A stretch of 63,556 nt of DNA, taken from positions 1 through 63,556 of the forward strand of contig JAFALK010000094.1 of the NCBI GenBank assembly GCA_019234295.1, written 5' to 3'. Both the position numbers and the translations under genes were made by a program. A model generated the notes under the pieces. That model was not told where the DNA came from. It did not search any database and saw nothing but the letters and a program-made list of their open reading frames with translations. Positions 17,700 to 27,326 of this stretch are shown piece by piece (the stretch's first letter is position 1; the number at the start of each line of letters is the position of its first letter). Source of the stretch: Roseateles sp. (GTDB lineage Bacteria; Pseudomonadota; Gammaproteobacteria; Burkholderiales; Burkholderiaceae_C).

Positions 17700-17777
17700 T
17701 ACAATGGAAGCCCAACAAGCAGTTGCCATACGTTTTGTTGGAAGGCGCGCCAGAACATTTGGGCGTGCCTTTTTTTT
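17700..17777 (+). ncRNA. Candidate small RNA / attenuated leader upstream of lepA
   Basis: TACAAT (17700-17705) is a -10-like box with a weak TTTCCG at -35 (16 bases away). The expected start near 17712 falls on a hairpin CCAACAA (17712-17718) / TTGTTGG (17735-17741). It is followed at once by an intrinsic terminator: AAGGCGCGCC (17742-17751) pairs with GGCGTGCCTT (17762-17771), with one G-U pair, and runs into eight T. The product would be a compact two-hairpin RNA of about 66 bases ending 106 bases before lepA. It could be an independent sRNA or a premature-termination product of the lepA leader. No Rfam family recognised. Confidence 0.5.
17742..17777 (+). terminator. Intrinsic terminator before lepA
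   Basis: A 10-bp GC-rich stem (17742-17751 with 17762-17771) and ten-base loop are followed by T8 (17770-17777). It is one of the best intrinsic terminators in the window, yet lies upstream of lepA on the same strand rather than at a gene end. Confidence 0.8.
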
Positions 17778-17788
17778 AGCTTCAGCAC

Positions 17789-17851
17789 GGCCCTTCGGGC
17801 CTTCACATCGCTTCGCGATTGAGAGCTTGCGCTGCAACGGCTCCGCCGTTG
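17789..17851 (+). repeat. Run of four small hairpins in the lepA leader
   Basis: Four consecutive perfect stem-loops: GGCCC-TTC-GGGCC (17789-17801), ATCGC-TTC-GCGAT (17807-17819), AGC-TTGC-GCT (17824-17833) and CAACGGC-TCC-GCCGTTG (17835-17851). They lie between the terminator and the lepA start. Three have 3-base pyrimidine loops, so they are unlikely to be chance. They could control lepA mRNA stability or translation. Confidence 0.6.
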
Positions 17852-17882
17852 TGTCTCCCGACTCAGCGCAACAAAGTACAGC

Positions 17883-19691
17883 ATGAACCACATCCGCAAT
17901 TTCTCCATCATCGCCCACATCGACCACGGCAAGAGCACGCTGGCGGACCGGATCATCCAGCGTTGCGGCGGCCTGTCGGACCGGGAGATGGAGGCGCAGG
18001 TGCTGGACTCGATGGACATCGAGCGCGAGCGTGGCATCACGATCAAGGCGCAGACTGCCGCGCTCCAGTACAAGGCCCGCGACGGCCAGACTTACAACCT
18101 GAATTTGATCGACACACCCGGACACGTGGACTTCTCCTACGAAGTCAGCCGCTCCTTGTCGGCCTGCGAAGGCGCGCTGCTGGTGGTGGACGCCAGCCAG
18201 GGCGTGGAGGCCCAGACGGTGGCCAACTGTTACACCGCCCTGGAACTGGGCGTCGAGGTGGTGCCGGTCCTGAACAAGATGGACCTGCCCCAGGCAGACC
18301 CGGACAACGCCAAGGCCGAGATCGAGGACGTGATCGGCATCGACGCGAGCGATGCCATTCCCTGCTCGGCCAAGACCGGCATGGGCATCGACGACATCAT
18401 CGAAGCCGTGATCGCCCGCTGCCCGCCGCCCAAGGGCGTGGTGGAGGCGCCGCTGCGCGCCATGATCATTGACGCGTGGTTCGACAACTACGTGGGCGTG
18501 GTCATGCTGGTCCGCGTGGTGGACGGCAGCCTGAAGAAGGGTGAGCGCATCCGCATGATGGCCACCAACGCCATCTACCCGGCCGAGCACCTCGGCGTCT
18601 TCACGCCCAAGAGCGAAAACCGCGACCAGCTGAGCGCGGGCGAGGTGGGTTTCGTGATTGCCGGCATCAAGGAGCTGGCCGCCGCCAAGGTGGGCGACAC
18701 CATCACACTCGAGAAGAAGCTGCCCAACAACCTCGGCCCGGCCGAGGAGGCGCTGCCCGGCTTCAAGGAAATCCAGCCCCAGGTCTTTGCGGGTCTATAC
18801 CCGACCGAGGCGAGCGAGTACGACCAGCTGCGCGACGCGCTGGAGAAGCTCAAGCTCAACGACAGCTCGCTGCGCTACGAGCCCGAGGTCTCCCAGGCCC
18901 TGGGTTTTGGCTTCCGCTGCGGCTTCCTCGGGCTCTTGCACATGGAGATCGTTCAGGAGCGCCTGGAGCGTGAGTTCGACCAGGACCTGATCACGACCGC
19001 GCCCAGCGTGGTCTACGAGGTGGTGCTGGGCGACGGCGAGGTGATCGAGGTCGAGAACCCCTCCAAGATGCCCGAGCAGGGCAAGATCGCCGAGATCCGC
19101 GAGCCCATCGTCACCGTGCACCTGTACATGCCGCAAGATTACGTCGGCCCGGTCATGACGCTGGCCAACCAGAAGCGCGGCGTGCAGCTGAACATGGCCT
19201 ACCACGGCCGCCAGGTCATGCTGACCTACGAGATCCCGCTGGCCGAGATCGTGCTGGACTTCTTCGACAAGCTCAAGAGCGTCTCGCGCGGCTACGCCTC
19301 CATGGACTACGAGTTCAAGGAGTACCGTGCCTCCGACGTGGTCAAGGTCGACATGCTGATCAACGGCGATCGCATCGACGCCCTGTCCATCATCGTCCAC
19401 CGCAGCCAGAGCCAGTACCGTGGTCGCCAGGTGGCCGCCAAGATGCGCGAGATCATCCCGCGCCAGATGTACGACGTGGCCATCCAGGCCGCCATCGGCG
19501 CCAACATCATCAGCCGAGAGAACATCAAGGCGCTGCGCAAGAACGTGCTGGCAAAATGCTACGGCGGCGACATCACGCGCAAGCGCAAGCTGCTCGAGAA
19601 GCAAAAGGCGGGCAAGAAGCGCATGAAGCAGATCGGCTCCGTCGAAGTCCCGCAAGAGGCCTTTCTGGCCATCCTCCAAGTCGAAGACTGA
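17883..19691 (+). CDS. lepA: Elongation factor 4 (LepA), ribosome back-translocating GTPase
   Basis: 602 residues. GTPase motifs: [10 protein letters not shown] (G1), RGIT (G2), DTPGHVDF (G3), NKMD (G4) and SAK (G5). EF-G-like domains II, III and V follow, and the LepA-specific C-terminal domain has [20 protein letters not shown]. It acts on stalled or mis-translocated ribosomes and in 30S assembly. Usual length. The Shine-Dalgarno is weak and the leader is highly structured. lepB follows 16 bases on, a typical pairing. Confidence 0.97.
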   Translation: MNHIRNFSIIAHIDHGKSTLADRIIQRCGGLSDREMEAQVLDSMDIERERGITIKAQTAALQYKARDGQTYNLNLIDTPGHVDFSYEVSRSLSACEGALLVVDASQGVEAQTVANCYTALELGVEVVPVLNKMDLPQADPDNAKAEIEDVIGIDASDAIPCSAKTGMGIDDIIEAVIARCPPPKGVVEAPLRAMIIDAWFDNYVGVVMLVRVVDGSLKKGERIRMMATNAIYPAEHLGVFTPKSENRDQLSAGEVGFVIAGIKELAAAKVGDTITLEKKLPNNLGPAEEALPGFKEIQPQVFAGLYPTEASEYDQLRDALEKLKLNDSSLRYEPEVSQALGFGFRCGFLGLLHMEIVQERLEREFDQDLITTAPSVVYEVVLGDGEVIEVENPSKMPEQGKIAEIREPIVTVHLYMPQDYVGPVMTLANQKRGVQLNMAYHGRQVMLTYEIPLAEIVLDFFDKLKSVSRGYASMDYEFKEYRASDVVKVDMLINGDRIDALSIIVHRSQSQYRGRQVAAKMREIIPRQMYDVAIQAAIGANIISRENIKALRKNVLAKCYGGDITRKRKLLEKQKAGKKRMKQIGSVEVPQEAFLAILQVED

Positions 19692-19707
19692 TCACAAAGA
19701 ACCATTG

Positions 19708-20673
19708 ATGAGTGCCCTGACCGGATTGTTGTACGCTGCCCTTGTCGCCTATCTGGGCGGTTGGTATCAGGGCTACTGGAGCGGGGATTTCTCCTTGCTG
19801 CTGTTCATTCTGACTTTCGCCACGTTCCTGTACTGGCTGGCCGAGCGCTTTCACTTCAAGCCCCAGCGCGAAGCAGCCGCCGCCACGCTGAGCTCGCAGG
19901 ACGCCGCGCGCCGCGCGTCGCTGGCTGCCCAGGGCATCACCCAGGTCGACGGCGACTTGCAAGGGGCGCGCCAGCGCCTGCTCATGCAGCCCTGGTGGCT
20001 CGATTGGACCGCCGGGCTCTTCCCGGTGATCCTGCTGGTCTTCTTGCTGCGCAGCTTCCTGTTTGAGCCCTTCAAGATTCCGTCGGGCTCCATGGTCCCC
20101 ACCCTGCTGGTGGGCGACTTGATCCTCGTGAACAAGTTCCATTACGGCGTGCGCCTGCCCGTGATCGACAAGAAGATCATCTCCAACCACGACGTGCAGC
20201 GTGGTGACGTGATGGTCTTCAAGTTCCCCGAGGACACGAGCCAGAACTTCATCAAGCGCGTGGCCGGCATCCCGGGCGACGAGATCCGCTACGCCAACCA
20301 GAAGCTCTACATCAACGGCAAGCTGGCCGAGACGCAGTTCCAGAACCAGTTCTACGACGTCGACGGCCACGCCACCCGGCCACTGTTCATCGAACAGCTG
20401 GACGCGAAGCGGCACCAGATCCTGGTGGAGCCGCAGTACGGCAACCAGGTCCACCCGGACGACTTTCCCTTCCGCGACCAATGCGTCTATACCGCGGACA
20501 GCGTGACCTGCAAGGTCCCGGCCGGACACTACTTCATGCTGGGTGATAACCGCGACAATTCGCGCGATTCGCGCTTCTGGGGATTTGTACCGGATCGCAA
20601 CATCGTGGGCAAAGCCTTCATGGTGTGGATGAATTTCGGTAACCTCAAGCGCATCGGAACCTTTTTTGACTGA
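19708..20673 (+). CDS. lepB: Signal peptidase I
   Basis: 321 residues from the ATG at 19708 (a TTG three bases earlier is in frame). Two N-terminal membrane segments (about 4-22 and 29-46) precede a cytoplasmic loop and a third hydrophobic stretch near 105-120. The catalytic Ser128 lies in PSGSMVPTLLVGD and Lys183 in FIKRVAGIPGD; box E is GDNRDNSRDSRFWG. It removes signal peptides from Sec/Tat exported proteins in the periplasm. Intact. Confidence 0.96.
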   Translation: MSALTGLLYAALVAYLGGWYQGYWSGDFSLLLFILTFATFLYWLAERFHFKPQREAAAATLSSQDAARRASLAAQGITQVDGDLQGARQRLLMQPWWLDWTAGLFPVILLVFLLRSFLFEPFKIPSGSMVPTLLVGDLILVNKFHYGVRLPVIDKKIISNHDVQRGDVMVFKFPEDTSQNFIKRVAGIPGDEIRYANQKLYINGKLAETQFQNQFYDVDGHATRPLFIEQLDAKRHQILVEPQYGNQVHPDDFPFRDQCVYTADSVTCKVPAGHYFMLGDNRDNSRDSRFWGFVPDRNIVGKAFMVWMNFGNLKRIGTFFD

Positions 20674-20722
20674 CGCCGATTCCGTTTCGAGAACCCCGAC
20701 GACCACCTGACCGGAGAGTCTG

Positions 20723-21112
20723 ATGCCCATTCGCCAACCCGCAGTCCAGTGCAGTGAACGCCGCCTCGGCAAGCAGCGAGGCGTCAGCCTGTTCGGTCTG
20801 CTGTTCTGGGCGATCCTCCTGGCCTTCGTGGGCGTGGTGGCGGCCAAGACCTTCCCGACGGTGCTCGAATACGTCACGATCAAGCGCGTCATCCACAAGA
20901 TCGCCCTGGACAACCCCGGCACCGTGCCGGCCGTGCGGGCCGAGTTCGAGAAGGCCCGCCAAGTCGAGTATTCGATCTCCAGCATCGCCAGCGAAGATCT
21001 CGTCGTCACCAAGGAGAACGACAAGCTCGTGATCAGCTTCGCCTACGACAGGCAGATCGAGCTTTTCGGTCCGGTCTTCCTGCTGATCAAGTACGAAGGC
21101 AACTCCAACTGA
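20723..21112 (+). CDS. DUF4845 small membrane protein
   Basis: 129 residues. A short basic N-terminus (RLGKQRGVSLFGLLFWAILL) leads into a single membrane segment (about 19-40) in type IV pilin-like style, then a soluble domain ending RQIELFGPVFLLIKYEG. DUF4845 genes lie regularly between lepB and rnc in betaproteobacteria and are of unknown function. The stop overlaps the rnc start (TGATG), so it is translationally coupled to RNase III. Confidence 0.85.
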   Translation: MPIRQPAVQCSERRLGKQRGVSLFGLLFWAILLAFVGVVAAKTFPTVLEYVTIKRVIHKIALDNPGTVPAVRAEFEKARQVEYSISSIASEDLVVTKENDKLVISFAYDRQIELFGPVFLLIKYEGNSN

Positions 21113-21819
21113 TGAGCGCTGCACTGTCCGCACTTCAGCAACGCCTGGGCTACCGTTTCGGTCAGCCCGAGGTGCTGCAGCGCGCGCTCACGCACCGCTC
21201 CTTCGGCGCCGATCACAACGAGCGCCTCGAATTTCTCGGCGACGCCGTGCTCGGCTTGGCCGTCTCCAGCCTCCTCGTGGAGCGCCACGGCGCTTCCGAC
21301 GAAGGCGACCTGACTCGCATCCGCGCCCACCTTGTGCGCGAGGAAAGTCTGCACAAGCTCGCCTTGTCCTTGGGCTTGCCCGCGGTGCTGCGCCTCTCCG
21401 AGGGCGAGGCGCGCGGCGGCGGTGCCCAGCGCCCGTCCATCCTGGCCGATGCCATGGAGGCGGTGCTCGGCGCCGTCTACCAAGACGGCGGCTTCGAGCA
21501 CGCGCGTGCGCTGGTCGAGCGGCTGCTCGGCGAGGTCATCTCCAGTAGCGATTCCTCGGGCGATTGGGCCAAGGACGCCAAGACTGCGCTGCAAGAATGG
21601 CTGCAGGCCCGCAAGCTGCCCGTGCCTGCCTACCGCATCACCGAGACCCGCGGCCAGGCCCATGCCCAGACCTTCGAGGTCGAGTGCGCCGTCGCCTCGC
21701 TCAATCTGGTCCACAAGGGCGAAGGCCGCTCCCGTCGCAGCGCCGAGCAGGCCGCTGCGCGCGCTATGCTCGACGAGCTGTTGGCCGGCGACACACCCGG
21801 CTCCGGCTTGCGGGACTGA
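21112..21819 (+). CDS. rnc: Ribonuclease III
   Basis: 235 residues. The signature [13 protein letters not shown] (about 38-50) carries the catalytic acidic residues, with [16 protein letters not shown] (second acidic site) further on; a C-terminal dsRNA-binding domain covers about 155-225. It processes rRNA precursors and structured mRNAs. Coupled to the upstream DUF4845 gene and followed four bases later by era, the classic rnc-era-recO operon. Confidence 0.97.
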   Translation: MSAALSALQQRLGYRFGQPEVLQRALTHRSFGADHNERLEFLGDAVLGLAVSSLLVERHGASDEGDLTRIRAHLVREESLHKLALSLGLPAVLRLSEGEARGGGAQRPSILADAMEAVLGAVYQDGGFEHARALVERLLGEVISSSDSSGDWAKDAKTALQEWLQARKLPVPAYRITETRGQAHAQTFEVECAVASLNLVHKGEGRSRRSAEQAAARAMLDELLAGDTPGSGLRD

Positions 21820-21823
21820 ACCC

Positions 21824-22732
21824 ATGACTGAAAACACCACGCCCGCCGCACCCGCCCAGCGCTGCGGCCTCATCGCCATCGTCGGTCGCCCCAATGTGGG
21901 CAAGTCCACCCTGCTCAATGCGCTGGTGGGCCAGAAGGTGTCCATCACCTCCGACAAGGCCCAGACCACGCGCCACCGTATCACCGGCGTGCGCACGGTC
22001 GACGAGGCGCAGTTCATCTTCGTGGACACGCCGGGCTTTCAGACCAAACACAATGCCGCGCTCAATCGCAACCTGAACCGCACGGTGCATGGCGTGCTGA
22101 GCGATGTGGACGTGGTCCTCTTCGTCGTCGAGGCGGGCAAGTTCGGCATCGACGACGGCAAAGTCCTCTCCCTGCTGCCCGAGGACAAGCCCGTCGTCCT
22201 GATCTGCAACAAGCTCGACGCCGTGCACCGCCGCGCCGAGCTGGCGCCCTGGCTCAAGAGCATGCAAGAGCGCCGCAACTTCAGCGAGTTCGTGCCGCTC
22301 TCGGCCAAGAAACCCGCCGACGTGACGCGCCTGTTCGGCATCCTCAAGCCCTACCTGCCCGAGCAGGGCTGGTTCTACGAGGAAGACGCGCTGACCGACC
22401 GCAGCGAGCGGTTCCTCGCCAGCGAGATCATCCGCGAGAAGCTGTTCCGCCTGACCGGTGATGAGTTGCCCTACACCTCGACCGTCGTCATTGACAAGTG
22501 GGAAGACGAGGGGCAACTGCGCCGCATCTCGGCCTCCATCGTCGTCGAGCGTGAGGCCCACAAGGGCATGATCATCGGCAACGGCGGCGAGCGGCTCAAG
22601 CGCATCGGCTCCGAAGCCCGCCAGGAGCTCGAGCAGCTGATGGACGGGCGCGTGTTCCTTGAACTGTGGGTCAAGGTCCGCTCGGGCTGGGCCGACAACG
22701 AGGAACACCTGCGTACCTACGGATACGAGTGA
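21824..22732 (+). CDS. era: GTPase Era, 16S rRNA/30S assembly factor
   Basis: 302 residues from the ATG at 21824. G1 [10 protein letters not shown]2 TTRHR, G3 DTPGF and G4 NKLD are all present. A C-terminal KH domain contains [19 protein letters not shown], which binds the 3' end of 16S rRNA. Era couples 30S maturation to cell growth. The stop overlaps the GTG start of recO (GTGA). Confidence 0.97.
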   Translation: MTENTTPAAPAQRCGLIAIVGRPNVGKSTLLNALVGQKVSITSDKAQTTRHRITGVRTVDEAQFIFVDTPGFQTKHNAALNRNLNRTVHGVLSDVDVVLFVVEAGKFGIDDGKVLSLLPEDKPVVLICNKLDAVHRRAELAPWLKSMQERRNFSEFVPLSAKKPADVTRLFGILKPYLPEQGWFYEEDALTDRSERFLASEIIREKLFRLTGDELPYTSTVVIDKWEDEGQLRRISASIVVEREAHKGMIIGNGGERLKRIGSEARQELEQLMDGRVFLELWVKVRSGWADNEEHLRTYGYE

Positions 22733-23502
22733 ACAAGGCTGGCGCCCGGCACGGGCAGGAAGCCTTTGTCCTGCACCACTACGACTGGAGCGAGTCCAGC
22801 CAGATCCTGGACCTCTTCACCCGCGAGCAGGGCCGGGTGCCCGTGGCCGCCAAGGGTTCCAAGAGGCCGTATTCGCAGCTGCGGGCCGTGCTGCTGCCTT
22901 TTCAGCGCATCCTGGTCCATCTCTCCAAGCCGGCCAAGGGCGCAGAAGGCGAGGGCGTGCTGACGCTGCGCAGCGCCGAGTGGCAAGGCGGAGCCACCCA
23001 GCCGCCCGGCGCGGCGCTCTTCTCGGGCTACTACCTCAACGAGCTGCTGATGAAGCTGCTGGGCCGGCAGGATCCGCATCCGGAGCTGTTCGACCTGTAT
23101 GCCGAAACCCTGGCCGAGTTGCATTCGGCCGAGGAGCCGCAGGCCCAGGCCGCGCTGCGAGCCTTTGAACTGCGCCTGCTCTTCATCCTGGGCCTGCTGC
23201 CCGACCTGAGCCTGGCCACGCTCACGCAGGAGCCCGTCAAGGCAGGCCATCGCTACGCCGTTTCTGCGCAGGCCGGCGTGATCATGGCACCCGGCGACGA
23301 TCTGGCGCAGCTTGACGGCGCCACGCTCGTGCAACTGCAGGCCGCGCTCTTGCACGGCAGCGGTGCGGCGCTGCGCCATGCCTGCCAGACGGCCCTCCAG
23401 CCCCTGCGTGCGGTGCTGCGCTCGCTCTTGCTCTACCATCTGGGCGGCCAGCCGCTGCGCACGCGCCAGCTGATGATCGATGTCCAGAAGCTGATCGAAT
23501 GA
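22729..23502 (+). CDS. recO: DNA repair protein RecO
   Basis: 257 residues using the GTG at 22729, which overlaps the era stop as GTGA. The N-terminal OB fold starts [20 protein letters not shown] and includes [32 protein letters not shown] is the usual middle motif. RecO helps load RecA on SSB-coated gaps in the RecFOR pathway. The family's C-terminal zinc cysteines are not evident, as in many proteobacterial RecO proteins. Coupled to pdxJ by ATGA. Confidence 0.94.
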   Translation: MNKAGARHGQEAFVLHHYDWSESSQILDLFTREQGRVPVAAKGSKRPYSQLRAVLLPFQRILVHLSKPAKGAEGEGVLTLRSAEWQGGATQPPGAALFSGYYLNELLMKLLGRQDPHPELFDLYAETLAELHSAEEPQAQAALRAFELRLLFILGLLPDLSLATLTQEPVKAGHRYAVSAQAGVIMAPGDDLAQLDGATLVQLQAALLHGSGAALRHACQTALQPLRAVLRSLLLYHLGGQPLRTRQLMIDVQKLIE

Positions 23503-24266
23503 ACCCTCTCGTCGCCCCTTCCATGCGCTGTGCGCTTTCGGTCAACGTCAACAAGGTCGCCTTGCTGCGCAATACCCGGCACCTGGGCATTCCCAGCGTC
23601 ACGCGCGCGGCCGAGTTGTGCCTGCAGGCCGGCGCCCAGGGCATCACCGTGCACCCGCGGCCCGACGCGCGCCACATCCGCAGCGAAGATGTGCGCGAAC
23701 TGGCCGCCCTGATGAAGGCCTGGCCCCAGGCCGAATACAACATCGAAGGCAACCCGACCCAGAACCTGATGGCCTTCGTGCGCGAGTTCCGCCCGCACCA
23801 GGTCACCTTCGTGCCCGACAGTGAGGCGCAGTTCACCTCCGACCATGGCTGGAGCCTGCCTGCCGACATGCAAAGGCTCCGGCCCCTGATCGAAGAATGC
23901 CGCCAGCTCGGCGTGCGCGTGAGCCTTTTCATGGACCCGGTGCCCGAGGCCATGCGCCTGGTCGCAGAACTGGGTGCCGAGCGCATCGAGCTCTACACGG
24001 AAACTTTTGCCTCGGCCTTCGGCACGCCGCGCGAGGCACAGGTGCTGGCCGGCTTTACGGCCACAGCCCAGGCTGCGCTCGCCCAGGGCCTGGGCATCAA
24101 CGCCGGCCACGATCTGAACCAGCCCAACCTCACGGCCTTCTTGCGTGCCGTGCCGGGTGTCCAGGAGGTCTCCATCGGCCATGCGCTCGTCGCCGATGCC
24201 CTGGAAGTTGGCTACGCGGAGACTGTTCGCGGCTACCTGCGTGCCATTCAGCAGGCGTACCTGTGA
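23499..24266 (+). CDS. pdxJ: Pyridoxine 5'-phosphate synthase
   Basis: 255 residues. [15 protein letters not shown] contains the substrate-binding Asn pair, and [20 protein letters not shown] and [11 protein letters not shown] are PdxJ signatures. It condenses 1-deoxyxylulose-5-phosphate with 3-amino-1-hydroxyacetone phosphate to give PNP in vitamin B6 synthesis. Four-base overlaps at both ends couple it to recO and acpS. The first eight residues (MNPLVAPS) may be dispensable: a second ATG at 23523 is possible. Confidence 0.96.
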   Translation: MNPLVAPSMRCALSVNVNKVALLRNTRHLGIPSVTRAAELCLQAGAQGITVHPRPDARHIRSEDVRELAALMKAWPQAEYNIEGNPTQNLMAFVREFRPHQVTFVPDSEAQFTSDHGWSLPADMQRLRPLIEECRQLGVRVSLFMDPVPEAMRLVAELGAERIELYTETFASAFGTPREAQVLAGFTATAQAALAQGLGINAGHDLNQPNLTAFLRAVPGVQEVSIGHALVADALEVGYAETVRGYLRAIQQAYL

Positions 24267-24664
24267 TCTACGGCATCGGCACGGACATCTGCGACATCCG
24301 CCGCCTGCGCGCCACTTACGAGCGCCGCGGCGTGCGTTTCGCGCAGAAGGTGCTCGGAGCGCATGAGATCGAGGTCTTCCACGAGCGCCTGGCGCGAGTC
24401 GAGGCCCGTGGCATCGCCTACCTGGCCACGCGCTTCTCGGCCAAGGAGGCGTTCTCCAAAGCCATTGGGCTCGGCATGACCATGCCGATGACCTGGCGTG
24501 CGTGCGAGATCGTCAAGGCGCGCAGCGGCAAGCCCGAGGTCCGCCTGCACGGCGAGCTGGCCGCATGGTTCGAGGCACGCGGCTTGCGCGCGCATGTGAC
24601 CGTGACCGACGAGGTCGACTACGCGGCCGCCTTCGTCGTCATTGAGCAGCACGCCTCTTCTTGA
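24263..24664 (+). CDS. acpS: Holo-ACP synthase
   Basis: 133 residues starting with GTG that overlaps the pdxJ stop (GTGA). [14 protein letters not shown] is the N-terminal Mg-binding motif and [15 protein letters not shown] the second one. It transfers 4'-phosphopantetheine from CoA to Ser37 of the AcpP encoded at 12686. It is the last gene of the lepA-acpS run; the next gene converges from the minus strand one base away. Confidence 0.95.
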   Translation: MIYGIGTDICDIRRLRATYERRGVRFAQKVLGAHEIEVFHERLARVEARGIAYLATRFSAKEAFSKAIGLGMTMPMTWRACEIVKARSGKPEVRLHGELAAWFEARGLRAHVTVTDEVDYAAAFVVIEQHASS

Positions 24665-24665
24665 A

Positions 24666-25580
24666 TCACTTGTAGCGCTCGCCCTTCATGTCCATCTGCA
24701 TGGTCGTGTCCATCTGCATGGACACGTCGCCGGGCAGCTGGGTGTCCATCTGCATGTGGATCGTCATGTCCTTTCGCATCGGCAGGCGGTCGGCGACGCG
24801 GTAGTCCATGGTGCCGGTGCCGGCGCCACGCACGTTCATGTGGACCTGCTGCGCTTCTTGCGCCTGCGTGTTCATCGTCATGTCCATCTTGACGGTCGTG
24901 TCGAAATGCGCGACGCCCTTGTGGACGGACTTGAGCGTGAAGGCAATGGTGGCGTTCACCTTGGCATTCGCCGGCAACTGCTGCATGGGCATCTGCAGGT
25001 TGAAGGGGATCTCGGCCGTTTCGCCGATCTTCAGGTGCCGGCCTTCGAGTTCGCGCATGGCACCGAAGGCCTGTTGCACGAGACCTTGGGCCATGCCATC
25101 GAGCACCTTGCCGTCCTTGAGGGCGGGCTGGCCGCTCTTGACGCGAAGAAGCTCCACGCCCGCGAGATTGGGGTGCAGCAAGGCGTCGATCTCGAGATCG
25201 GCCATGGGGTTGGGCAGGGTCTTGGCCTCGTCGCCCGGCAAATTCATGTGGATCTCGCCGCCCTCGCCGCGGATGTGCAGCAGGTAGTCGCCCTTGGCGT
25301 CGGCCTCACTGGCCTCGGTGCGTATGGCCATCTTCATGGCCATGGACATGCCCTTGCCCAGCTTCTGCGCGCCCTCGGCCAGCTTGGCACGTTGCTCGTC
25401 CGTGGTCTTGGGGCCGGGCAGCATGTTCATGCTCATCTGCATCTTCATCTCCATGCTCTGGCGCAGCTTGTCGCCGGGCTGCGGCTCGAACTGCAGGACG
25501 ACTTCCTGGGCCTCGGGCTGGGCGGCATGGGCCGGCGGGATCAACAGAGGCAGGAGCAGGGCGAGGAGAGGCAAGCGCAT
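24666..25580 (-). CDS. Exported Met-rich protein of unknown function
   Basis: 304 residues from the ATG at 25580 (MRLPLLALLLPLLIPPAHAA is a clean signal peptide). The mature protein has an unusual density of Met-X-Met patterns: MEMKMQMSMNM near residues 40-50, GKGMSMAMKMAI and VKMDMTMNTQ in the middle, and MQMDTTMQMDMKG at the C-terminus. The remaining sequence is regular beta-type (DYLLHIRGEGGEIHMNLPG). I do not recognise a named family. Periplasmic Met clusters often bind Cu(I) or Ag(I), but the overall spacing also fits a DUF-type beta barrel where Met alternates on one face. Tail-to-tail with acpS. Confidence 0.75.
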   Translation of the reverse strand: MRLPLLALLLPLLIPPAHAAQPEAQEVVLQFEPQPGDKLRQSMEMKMQMSMNMLPGPKTTDEQRAKLAEGAQKLGKGMSMAMKMAIRTEASEADAKGDYLLHIRGEGGEIHMNLPGDEAKTLPNPMADLEIDALLHPNLAGVELLRVKSGQPALKDGKVLDGMAQGLVQQAFGAMRELEGRHLKIGETAEIPFNLQMPMQQLPANAKVNATIAFTLKSVHKGVAHFDTTVKMDMTMNTQAQEAQQVHMNVRGAGTGTMDYRVADRLPMRKDMTIHMQMDTQLPGDVSMQMDTTMQMDMKGERYK

Positions 25581-25656
25581 GTCAAGACCTTGCAAAGTGG
25601 TGTCCCGTGCATCATGCCAGCGCCTTCATAAGGAAGACGTAAGGAAGGTTGAAGTG

Positions 25657-25692
25657 AAGAAGCCGCCGCAGCTTGCGCTGGGGCGGCTTCTT
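25657..25692 (-). terminator. Terminator hairpin after the POT transporter gene
   Basis: AAGAAGCCGCC (25657-25667) and its exact complement GGCGGCTTCTT (25682-25692) form an 11-bp stem 23 bases past the transporter stop. On the minus strand the 3' side is TTCTT, a modest T-rich end. Confidence 0.65.
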
Positions 25693-25714
25693 GCTCATCA
25701 GGGCGCGCGGGGAA

Positions 25715-27247
25715 TCAGCCTCTGTAGTGGTCCAGCATGCGGTAGCCCTTGGCATAGAGCCCAAAGGCACCCGCGGCCAGCAAGGCGAAGCCGGCGAAGA
25801 AGAACATCTGGAAGCTCGTGACGCTCACACCCGTGGACTGGATCCAGGCCGTGGCAGCGTCGCTCTTGACGCTGGAATTGGCCAGCAGCACCCAGAGATT
25901 GCCCATCGTCACCGAGAGGTTCCAGAAGCTCGTGATCACGCCCTTCATCGCCAGCGGCGCCTGGCTGTAGGCGAACTCCAGCCCGGTGGCCGAGACCAGC
26001 ACTTCTCCGATGGTCAGCAGCACGTAGGGCAAGATCTGCCAGGTGATGAGGAGCTTGTCGCCCCCGTCCATCATCAGCTGCATGGCGCCCACGACGATCC
26101 AGGCTACGCCTGAGAAGGCGATCCCCATGCCCATGCGGCGAAGCGCCGTGATCTTCAGCCCCAGGCGCGAGAGCAGCGGGAAGAGCACCGTGTTGTTGAA
26201 GGGGATGAGGATCATCACCAGAGCCGGGTTGATGGCCTGCATCATTGAGGACTGGAACCACTGCGGCTTGCTCATCTGGTCGGCCTGCAGCACCCAGGTC
26301 GAGGCTTTCTGGTCGAAGAGCGACCAAAAGGGCGTGACGAGCGCGAAGAGCACCAGCAAGCGCAGCACGGCGCGCACGGCCTCCACGGCCTCGGGTCCAT
26401 GCTTGGGCGCGGCGCGGTCGAGCTGCATCCACGCCCCGATGCCGCCAAAGGCCAACACCAGCAGCAGGGCCAGGCAAAGCGCGGCCACCAGGCCCAAGGC
26501 CTCGAAGCAGCTCACGGCATAGAGCGCCAGCACCACGCCCAGCAGGGTCACGGCCAGACCCGCGCCGCCGCCACCCAGCGCCGTGCGCACGACCTTGAGG
26601 AAGCTGTTCGGGTCCTCATGGGTCGTGGGCTTCACATGGACGTACTTGTGGCGACCGGACCAGAAGATCACGGTGGCGATGAACATGAACACGCCGGGAA
26701 TGCCGAAGGCCACGGCGGCGCCGAAGTTTTTCAGCAGCACCGGCATGAACAGAGACGCGAAGAAGGAACCGAAGTTGATGATCCAGTAGAAGGCGTCGAA
26801 GACCTTCTGGGCCAGCGAGCGGTTGCTCTTGTCAAACTGGTCGCCCACAAAGCTCGACACCAGGGGCTTGATGCCGCCCGAGCCCAGGGCGATCAGGAAG
26901 AGGCCGAAATAGAAGCCCCGGATGCTGTGCTCGAAGAAGGCCAGGCAGGCGTGACCGCAGACGTACAGCAGGCTCAAGTACAGGATGGTCCTGTACTTGC
27001 CCCAAAAGCGGTCGGCGATCCAACCGCCCAGCAGGGGGAAGAAGTACACGCCGATCACGAAGGTGTGGAAGACCTCCTTGGCCTCGCCCTTGCGCAGCTC
27101 CTCGGGAATGGCGAGCAGCAGGCTCGTCATCAAGAAGACGGTCAAGATGTTGCGCATGCCGTAGAAGCTGAAGCGCTCGCATCCCTCGTTGCCGATGATG
27201 TAGGGAATCTGCGGCGGCATCTTCGGCGCGCTGGCGATGTTGCTCAT
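25715..27247 (-). CDS. Proton-dependent oligopeptide transporter (POT/PTR2 family, MFS)
   Basis: 510 residues from the ATG at 27247. NEGCERFSFYGMRNILTVFL holds the POT ExxER motif in helix 1, and FFPLLGGWIADRFWGKYRT is the PTR2 signature (helices 2-3). About 12-14 membrane segments are visible, plus an Arg/Asp-rich loop after helix 6. It imports di- and tripeptides with protons across the inner membrane. It lies 79 bases downstream of rne on the same strand, separated by the rne terminator. The substrate range is inferred from family only. Confidence 0.9.
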   Translation of the reverse strand: MSNIASAPKMPPQIPYIIGNEGCERFSFYGMRNILTVFLMTSLLLAIPEELRKGEAKEVFHTFVIGVYFFPLLGGWIADRFWGKYRTILYLSLLYVCGHACLAFFEHSIRGFYFGLFLIALGSGGIKPLVSSFVGDQFDKSNRSLAQKVFDAFYWIINFGSFFASLFMPVLLKNFGAAVAFGIPGVFMFIATVIFWSGRHKYVHVKPTTHEDPNSFLKVVRTALGGGGAGLAVTLLGVVLALYAVSCFEALGLVAALCLALLLVLAFGGIGAWMQLDRAAPKHGPEAVEAVRAVLRLLVLFALVTPFWSLFDQKASTWVLQADQMSKPQWFQSSMMQAINPALVMILIPFNNTVLFPLLSRLGLKITALRRMGMGIAFSGVAWIVVGAMQLMMDGGDKLLITWQILPYVLLTIGEVLVSATGLEFAYSQAPLAMKGVITSFWNLSVTMGNLWVLLANSSVKSDAATAWIQSTGVSVTSFQMFFFAGFALLAAGAFGLYAKGYRMLDHYRG

Positions 27248-27279
27248 GTGGGTCGTCTCGTTGTGGGAGTCGATGTGAA

Positions 27280-27311
27280 AAGGCCGCCGCAACGGTAGCT
27301 GCGGCGGCCTT
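27280..27311 (-). terminator. Intrinsic terminator downstream of rne
   Basis: AAGGCCGCCGCA (27280-27291) pairs perfectly with TGCGGCGGCCTT (27300-27311) around an eight-base loop; on the minus strand the stem is followed by TTC. It begins 15 bases after the rne stop and separates rne from the peptide transporter gene. Confidence 0.75.
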
Positions 27312-27326
27312 GCTTTCGGGGCTCGA

